A stretch of DNA of 64,000 bases from Anolis sagrei. Taxonomy: Eukaryota > Chordata > Lepidosauria > Squamata > Anolidae. Below, one piece after another: positions 40,401 through 49,400 of the stretch. Within the stretch, counting starts at the first letter, position 1; each line of letters opens with the position of its first letter. Position numbers and translations under genes: made by a program. The stretch lies in contig NC_090022.1 in the NCBI RefSeq assembly GCF_037176765.1, positions 179,420,117-179,484,116 of the forward strand, in the 5' to 3' direction. The notes under the pieces are model-generated. The model was given only the letters and a program-made list of their open reading frames with translations, was not told where the DNA came from and did not search any database.

Positions 40401-43400
40401 AAGAGATAAAGCAGTGCTGTGCCCAGAAAAACACACCTCTCATCCATCCGGCCAACCCTTGTAGCCTATTACCATACCTCCTTCTCTGCCTGTCAGATCT
40501 CGTTCCTGAGGAGTGCAGTGAAGCAGAGCAGGTGCACATGTGTGAGATCTGAGAGGCAGAAAAGGAGGGACAGTAATAGGAAAATTACAATATTGAAATA
40601 AAATCTGATTTTTTTAAAAAAAAATTGGTGTGCGTTGGAGGGGTAGTCTTATACGGCTAGTATATTCCAAACTCTGTATTTTAACTGGAAAAATTGGGGG
40701 CCATCTTATATGTCCAGTCGTCTTATATGCCAGAAAATACAGTAGTCCTAAAGAGAAATGTGGCTTGGACACCACCTCTAAATGGAGCCCCCGGTGACGC
40801 AGTGGGTTAAACCCCTGTGCTGGCAGGGCTGAAGACGGAAAGGTTGCAGGTTCGAATCCGGGGAGAGGCGGATGAGCTCCCTCTATCAACTCCAGCTCCT
40901 CATGCCGGGACATGAGAGAAGCCTCCCACAAGGATGATAAAAACATCAAATCATCCAGGCGTCACCTGGGCAACGTCCTTGCAGATGGACGTCCTTGCAG
41001 ATGAATTGGCAGATGGATGCCAATTCTCTCACACCAGAAGCTAGTCGCTCCTGACACGACAAAAAAAAAAATCCACCTCTAAATAGATGCAAGAAGAGTG
41101 AAAATTCTTATTGCATTAACATCTTATCTAAAGTGTAATCTTTGTGCTCCCCAGAACCATAATACACTGAACAAAATGTAGGGTCAGACTGTACAGTCAC
41201 ATTTACAAATTTAGTCTCTGATCCTGCCTGTGATCCCTTTGAAGAGAGCACAAAATTAGCTTCAACAAACTGAAATATTGACTGTGTTACAGAGATCTAG
41301 CACCGGCCATATGGGCATGGCAAAACATTCGGGGGCACTTCCGCACCATAACACAAGCAACCAACATGATGATCATATATGCCCTATGATTCACTGCACT
41401 TATTTCTGTCAGCTAGTTCTCTAATTACATTGCTAGGTTACAGGCAGATAGCGTGCATAGGGTTTTTTTTTTTAAAAAAAGAAAAACAAATCACTATGTT
41501 TAATGTATAGTGTGTTATTTCTGTGGTAGTGTTTATATTCAAAGCAAAATGGTAGAAAGCATCACAGTTTTAAAATATAAACTGAAAGAAACCTTAAAGA
41601 CAATTTAATGCCACAATCATTCCAGCAACTCCAGTGTTGCCACTCTATTCTTCCAACAAAACTTCCTTTCCTTCTTCTTTGAAATTATTAATATCCTTTG
41701 TATTCTGCTCTTCCACCAGATAGATTTCTCTATTTTATCCTCAGAAGATCAGACCTGATTTAGGATGCATCTACACTGCAGAAATCCTAGGAGCTGTAGT
41801 TTGGTGAAGCACCAGCACTCTTTGTCAAAGAAGGCTAAAGACTTTGTAAAACTACAATGACCATAAAATCATCACATTGAGCCATGCCAGTTAAAGTATC
41901 ATCAAACTGCATTAATTCTGCAGTACAGATGCACCCTTAAGTAGCACACACTCTAGTTATAAACTGTTTAGATTACTGCAACAAATTTCACACACAGCTT
42001 TTTTGAAAAGTCATTGAATAACCATGTTGGTCCACATGGAAGCAAGGATGGTAATGGGAATGTTGGCAATGATTGCATCTGTAGCCAGTCTGTTCCCAAA
42101 TATAAATCAAACTGTTGGCTTGGCACAGGGTACCTGGAAGATCATCTGTACCTGAACTATCTGCACTGTATGATCTATTAGAAAGGTCCTTCTCTGTATT
42201 TTGTTCTTGGCTGGTGCAATTTGTTAGAAGGAAGTGCTCATTGTGTATATGCATTTGTCTGTTTGACCTTCATTCTTATCCAGGCTGTGGGAAAACTAGC
42301 CCTCTGAGATTTCTTGGGCATCATATCTGAAATCCCCAGGAGAGGCCCTCTTCTCAATCCCACCTCCATCGCAAACTCGTTTGATGGGAATGTGCGACAG
42401 GGCCTTCTCGGTGGCTGCCCCTAGTCTTCAGAACTCCCTTCTTTCCAGGAAAGCCAGAATGCCCCCCTCCCTGCTGTCCTTCCAGTGGCAAGCTCAAACA
42501 GGATTATAAAACAGATAAGGAGTGGGGACTGATTTGTTTTTTATGGCTTTTTAAAATTTTAATTGTATGTTAATTGAATTGTTTTAATAATTGCATTAGT
42601 TTAATTGTAACATGTATATTTCATATTATTAACTGAATCATTTTTGAAAGTTTTTAGCCATGTTGTGTCCCAATTGTTGGACAGATCACTGTTATGTAGT
42701 TATTTTTCAGGGTTTTTTTTTTTGTTTTATATTGTTGTTTTATTTCTATTTTGGAATTGTTTAGCTTTGGATTGTTGCAATTTATTGTAATGCTGAATTA
42801 ATTTATTGTAATTTAGCAATGCAAATGCACTGGAAGGATAGTTTACACGTTTTCTAAGCGATTTACTGGATTTAATGAGCAAATAACCATGTGGCAAATT
42901 AGCTTCTGAACTGAGCAGACATCTGAACTCAGGTTTCCACAGTCTGAAACCAGGAACGCACCTTTTACACTATGCTGAAACTCAATACCCAAGTAGAACA
43001 GCTTTCTGAAACATTCTGCTTTCCAGATGTATGGGACTACAGCTCTAACAATTCCTCCCTGTGGATGACGGGAGATGTAGTTTGATACTTCTGGAAAACA
43101 TCAGGTTAGCAAGGGCTGATTTATGATATGAACTCGGCCCCACCATCTCAGCCAACATTTTCTGAGAATCGAGTATTCTTAGACACAAATATACGCTGGA
43201 TTTACCACTTTTTGTCATTTTTTAATGCTATGGTCTCAACTAATTTCTTGAAGAAAATTCTGAAAAACATTAAACACCATTAAATTTCCATTCAAAATGT
43301 AATGGAATCAGGATCACTTCCAGTATTAACAAGAATACTATCTACCGAAACAACAATAAAAAGAGACACATGAATATACATATACATAGATTTCTGGGAA

Positions 43401-46400
43401 AAAGGACATGTATATTATTGGTAATAATTATACATGCCATTTGCAATTTATCTGAAAATTAACATTGCAGCTTCTATTTCCTCAGTTCAAGCATTAAAAA
43501 TCTAATTCATCCATACGCAATGAACCTTCTTGACAGCTGCCACAAGAAAAACAACAACAGTTCCAACTTCCTCTGTAGAATGGGAACAGGTAGTACCAGA
43601 TGGATGGCGAGAATCCACGCATCCTCTTCTGCTAAAGTTCAGCATGTTTTGCTATTATGAGTCCAAAACAAATTAAACCTGTACGTGGGAAGGTTTTAAT
43701 TAAAATCCCACAGAACACACAAAACCACATCTATATTTAATTCTGTAACACAATCCCTAACAGTGCTCTGGGGTCTCAGGCATGGGTCTTTCCCAGCCCA
43801 GCTGTCTGAGATTCTTTTAATTCAGTCGTTCCCAACCATTGGTCTTCCAGTTGTTTTGGACTTCAACTCCCAGAAATCCCAGCCATCTTACTAGCTGTTA
43901 GGAATTATGGAAGCTGAAGCCCAAAATACCTGGTGGACCAAAGGTTGGGAGCGACTGTTTTGATCAGAGTTTCTCAAACTGTGCTCTTCCACATGTTTCG
44001 GACTTTGGCTCCCACAATTCCTAACAGTTGGTAAATTGGCTGGGATTTCTGGGAGGTGAAGTCCAAAACATCAAAACACCAATGGAGGTCTTCTTCATTT
44101 GCTCTAGCACTTGACTACTATTGTCTTCTTCTGCCACTATTTCTAACACATTCTTTTCACTTCATGGACCACGCATGGACCATACTGTTGGTATGGTCTC
44201 CCACATGAGACAGACTTTTGCTAAGGAGCCATACAAAATGTGCCAAACAGCCACTGGGCAGCAGCAGAAGTGAAAGGTGGCACTGACAGAGGATCTCTCA
44301 GAGACAACAGAAGTATCATAATACATAATACTTGTTAGTATCGCAGAGAAGAAGACAATTGTAAATCACTTCTGAGGCTGTCTACCTTAAAATCTTATGC
44401 TGAGTGCAAAATGAAAAAGAAAAAAATAATAATCTGAGATCCTTAACACTTCTGGTCCCAAGTATTTTGAATGAGGGATATTCCACCTGTTCTAGCAGGT
44501 GGGGAAAATGTAACAGCAGGTATACAATTGATCCTTAAGAAAACAAAAATAATGACCACAGTTGCTTTACATAACTTTAAAATAGACAATTAAGATAGTT
44601 AGTCAAAAGACTTCTCATACTTTGGTTCAGTCTGCAATCAAGAAATCGGAAGACTAGAACTTGTAAGGGCAGAAACGAAAGAACTTGACAAAATCTTGAA
44701 GTGTAACAATATATACTAATCAGGATTGACTCTGCTTAGCTTCTAAGATCAGACAAACGCTGGTGCCTTTAGGGCATTTAGGCAGTTGGAACCTACTCTG
44801 ACTTCATTTTGTCAGTATTGACACACAAACCAAATAGTTCAAGGGTGTGTTATTGAGCAATAAGTGTTTCACCACAATAAGCTGTGGTTCTGGTAATGGC
44901 TGAAAACACAGGTGCTGATGAAAGAGGATTTTCCGTTTTCTAGGAAAAGTGGAATTTAGAGGGGATAAGCTAAGAGGAAAGAGAAAAAGGAAGGAAGGAG
45001 AAGGGAAAACATGGTAACACCTTTAAGACCAACATATTTTAATTTTAGCATACATTTTTGTGGATATGAACCCACTTCTACAGATGCAGTACAGAATGAC
45101 ATGATACATCTGAGGAAGTAGATTTATATCCAAGAAAGCTCATGCTGAAGTAAAAAATAAGTTAGTCTTAAAGGTACTACCACATTCCTTCCCTCTCACT
45201 TCCTTCTTATGCTACAAGAGACTAACTCCAGTGGCACAATGGATTAAACCCTTGTGCCAGCAGGACTGCTGACTGACAGGTCAGCAGTTTGAATATGGGG
45301 AGAGCAGGTTGAGATGCCTCTGTCACCTCCGGTTCCCCATGCAGGGACATGAGAGAAGCCTCCCACAAGGATGGTAAAACATCAAACATCTGGGCATCCC
45401 TTGGGCAATGTCCTTACAGATGGCCAATTCTCTCACACCAGAAGCAACTTGCAGTTTCTCAAGTTGCTCATGACACGAAAAAACAAACAAACAAACAAAA
45501 ACAAAAAAACAGCTACTTTGAAAAGTAAGAAGAAATGTTGTTCTTTTCCACTACTATTGTCAGGTTTCACTCACTTATTTTAATGGCTCATCCAAACAAG
45601 ACTATAAACTTATAACTGTCACAATCTGTTTTAGCTATAGTTCTTTGATCCCTTCTCAAAAGATCTGACTTTCTGTATAAAAATAGAAGAACAGTGCAAT
45701 CATTTACAGGTATAGTTATTTTTATACCTACTTCCCACCTTTTTAAAAAGCGGGCTGGGCTCTGATGTGGCAGCGCTATATCAGAAAAATGAACCTGTCA
45801 GTTTTACTCATCAAACAGGGCCACATAGTTCATTCAGTTATAGAAATGACCAACATTTTTTAAAAGAGAATTAAGAAGCACATAACACTGATACTTCTTA
45901 ATTCCTGTATTGAGACAAGAAACTGACCCCACAAAGAGATCAGCAGGGTTTCACAAGCAGTTTCACTTCAACACCTGGGATTTTACTACCACAACTCTAT
46001 GTATCTCAGTTCACTTAGAAGCAGATTTATAAGGACTTGCTATAATACAAATTTTCTGCCACAACCTGTACTGAAATAGTGCAATACTATTCAGTTCATA
46101 CGCAAAGCCTTAATAAGGTGTGCATTTATACTGAAGAATGATACTACTTGATCTGCTATGATGTAATGCTATGGAATCCTGGAAGCTGTAGTTTGGTGAG
46201 ACACTAACATGCTATGGCGGACAAAGTGAAAGACCTTGTAAAACTACAACTCCCTGGATTCCATAGTACTGCGTGATGACATCGATGGATCAAACAGCAA
46301 TAATTCTACAGTAGGCATGGGCAAACTTCAGCCTTCCAGGTGTTTTGGACAGCAGGTATTAGGAATTGTGGGAGTTGAAGTTCAAAACACCTGGAGGACC

Positions 46401-49400
46401 CAAGTTTGCATATGCCGGTTCTACAGTGTTGATGGAGTCAACATTATCAGCTCACTCACGCCCACCTATTTGCTGACGCTTTCAAAGAACTCTAAAATGT
46501 TAATGGACCCTCGCAGTGTTTCTCAACCAGATGTTTTTGGACTTCAACTCCCAGAAATCCTAACAGCTGGTAAACTGGCTGGGATTTCTGGGAGTTGTAG
46601 GCCAAAAATATCTGGGGACCCCAGGTTGAGGAACATTGCTCTACGGAAAGAAACCTTTAGCTGTAACTGGCTACACCCATTCACATTCAATGTGTATTCT
46701 AACTTCTACTAGTACTTCTACAACAACACCAAGAATTACTATTATTAGGAGTAATAGCATTACCCTTTCCCACAATAAAGACACTACTGTGTAGATGCAC
46801 CTAGGGACACTTTTTAAAAGGTATGCCAACCTAGAAAGTATGGAAGATGGAGGCAAGAACAATCTCAGTCAATTCAACCAAGAACCATTGTTCCTCAAGT
46901 CTTCCATTTCCAAAAGAAACAATGCCTTTTCCTACATCACAGGAAGCAACTCTTTTACACCCCACACCACACGCAGGGCAACTTGTGGACTGAAAGGAGT
47001 CACACTATAATAGAGGGCAGACGTCTCCCCTTACTCAGCTGAGAGGTCTGACAGTAGTGTAGAGAACAGTTCCTCACAACCTGGGGAAATATCAGAATAT
47101 AACAGGAGCAACTATCTTTTATTAGGTCCACCTTCAGACCCTTGAAGGAAGGGGTAGGATACATGCACACTGTTCCTGCTCAAGAGATGAGGACAATGAG
47201 ACTTTTAAGCATCCTACTGCACATTATTAATGCGACCCCACACACTTGCTTTAAATAACCATCTAAATGGAATGTTTAAGAAGGGAATAAAAGGAGAGAT
47301 TGAGTATTCCTTATCAAAAACACTTGCATTTATTAATTCAAAACTGCTTTCATTATAAGCATTATAAGCATTTCAATGCAATTTAAAATCCAAAACTAAA
47401 CAAACACTAAAACAGAATTAAACATCAATGGTATTAATAAACAATTAAAATCCTGTACGCAGGTAACATATCCAATCCATAAAAAGGAAAGTCTGGACAC
47501 ATACTGCATCTTATTATACTATGGAACACAATTTTTGCTCCTGGGTTATAAATGTCATTTCTTAATTGGTTCTATCATAAAAACATGGAGCCCCCGGTGG
47601 CGCAGTGGGTTAAACCCCTGTGCCGGCAGGACTGAAGACCGACAGGTCGCAGGTTCGAATCCGGGGAGAGGCGGATGAGCCTCTCCCCGGATGAGTTCCA
47701 GCTCGCGGATGAGGAGTTCCAGCTCCTCATGCGGGGACATGAGAGAAGCCTCCAACAAGGATGATAAAAACATCAAATCATCCGGGCGTCCCCTGGACAA
47801 TGTCCTTGCAGACCGCCAATTCTCTCACACCAGAAGCGACTTGCAGTTTCTCAAGTTGCTCCTGACACCATTTAAAAAATCATAAAAACATGGGAAACTT
47901 TTATTAAACTGCAGCACATTTTCCTGTAGTTTTACAACAAATATCTTATCTAAGTCTCAACCAAATTAACATAGGAGGTTGCTGTGAGTTTTTTGGGCTG
48001 TATGGCCATGTTCCAGTAGCATTATCTTCTGATGTTTTGTCTGCATCCGTGGCCAGCATCTTCAGAAGTCTGTTGGAGGTGGCCAACAGCTGGTAAACTG
48101 GCTGGGATTTCTAGGAGTTGTAGGCCAAAACACCTGGAAACCCATAGGTTGAGAACCACTTCTGTGGAATGAATGCAGCTTGACCCCACTTGAACTGCCA
48201 CTGCCATGGCTCAATGGGATAGGACAGTGGTTTTCAAAGTGTGGGTCCCCAGATGTTTTGCCCTTCAGCTGCCAAAAATCCTAACAGCTGGTTGGGATTT
48301 CTGGGAGTTGTAGGCCAAAACACTTGGGGACCCACAGGTTGAGAACCACTGCTGTAGAAGGAATGTGGTTTGACCCCACTTGGACTGCCATGGTTGTAAT
48401 AAACACTAGAGAGCAAGGATTCCCTGAAATACAAAGGCGGAAGGCCACTATAGACCAAAAAATAATACACTCACAATAATATACTCACAATAATGTATCT
48501 CATATATATGCTTATAATACTAACACATTCAATGTGCTGGCATCTACTACAAAGAATACTACATGCAATTCTCTGAACCAAAAAGATCTCATTATAGGAC
48601 AGTGGTTCTCAACCTGTGGGTCCCCATATGTTTTGCCTTCAACTCCCTGAAATCCTAACAGCTGGTAAACTGGGTGGGATTTCTAGTTGTAGGCCAAAAC
48701 ACCTGGGGACCCACAGGTTGAAAACCACTGCTGTAGAAGGAATGCGGTTTGACCCCACTTGGACTGCCATGACTCAATGTGATAGGACAGTGGTTTTTAA
48801 GGTGTGGGTCCCCAGATGTTTTGGCTTTCAACTCCCAGAAATCCTAACAGCTGGTAAACTCACTGGGATTTCTGGGAGTTGTAGGCCAAAACACCTGGGG
48901 ACCCACAGGTTGAGAACCACTTCTGTGGAATGAATGCAGTTTGGTCCCACTTGGACTGCCATGGCTCAATGTGATAAGAAAATGGTTCTCAAGGTGTGGG
49001 TCCACAGATGTTTTGGCCTTCAACTCCCTGAAATCCTAACAGCTGGTAAACTGGCTGGGATTTCTAGTTGTAGGCCAAAACACCTGGGACCCACAGGTTG
49101 ACAACCACTGCTGTAGAAGGAATGCGGTTTGACCCCACTTGGACTGCCATGACTCAATGTGATAGGACAGTGGTTTTTAAGGTGTGGGTCCCCAGATGTT
49201 TTGGCCTTCAACTCCCAGAAATCCTAACAGCTGGTTGGGATTTCTGGGAGTTGTGGGCCGAAACACCTGGGGACCCACAGGTTGAGAACTACTTCTGTGG
49301 AATGAATGCAGTTAGGTCCCACTTGGACTGCCATGGCTCAATGCGATAGGACAGTGGTTCTCAACCTGGGGGTCCCCAGATGTTTTGGCCTTCAACTCCC

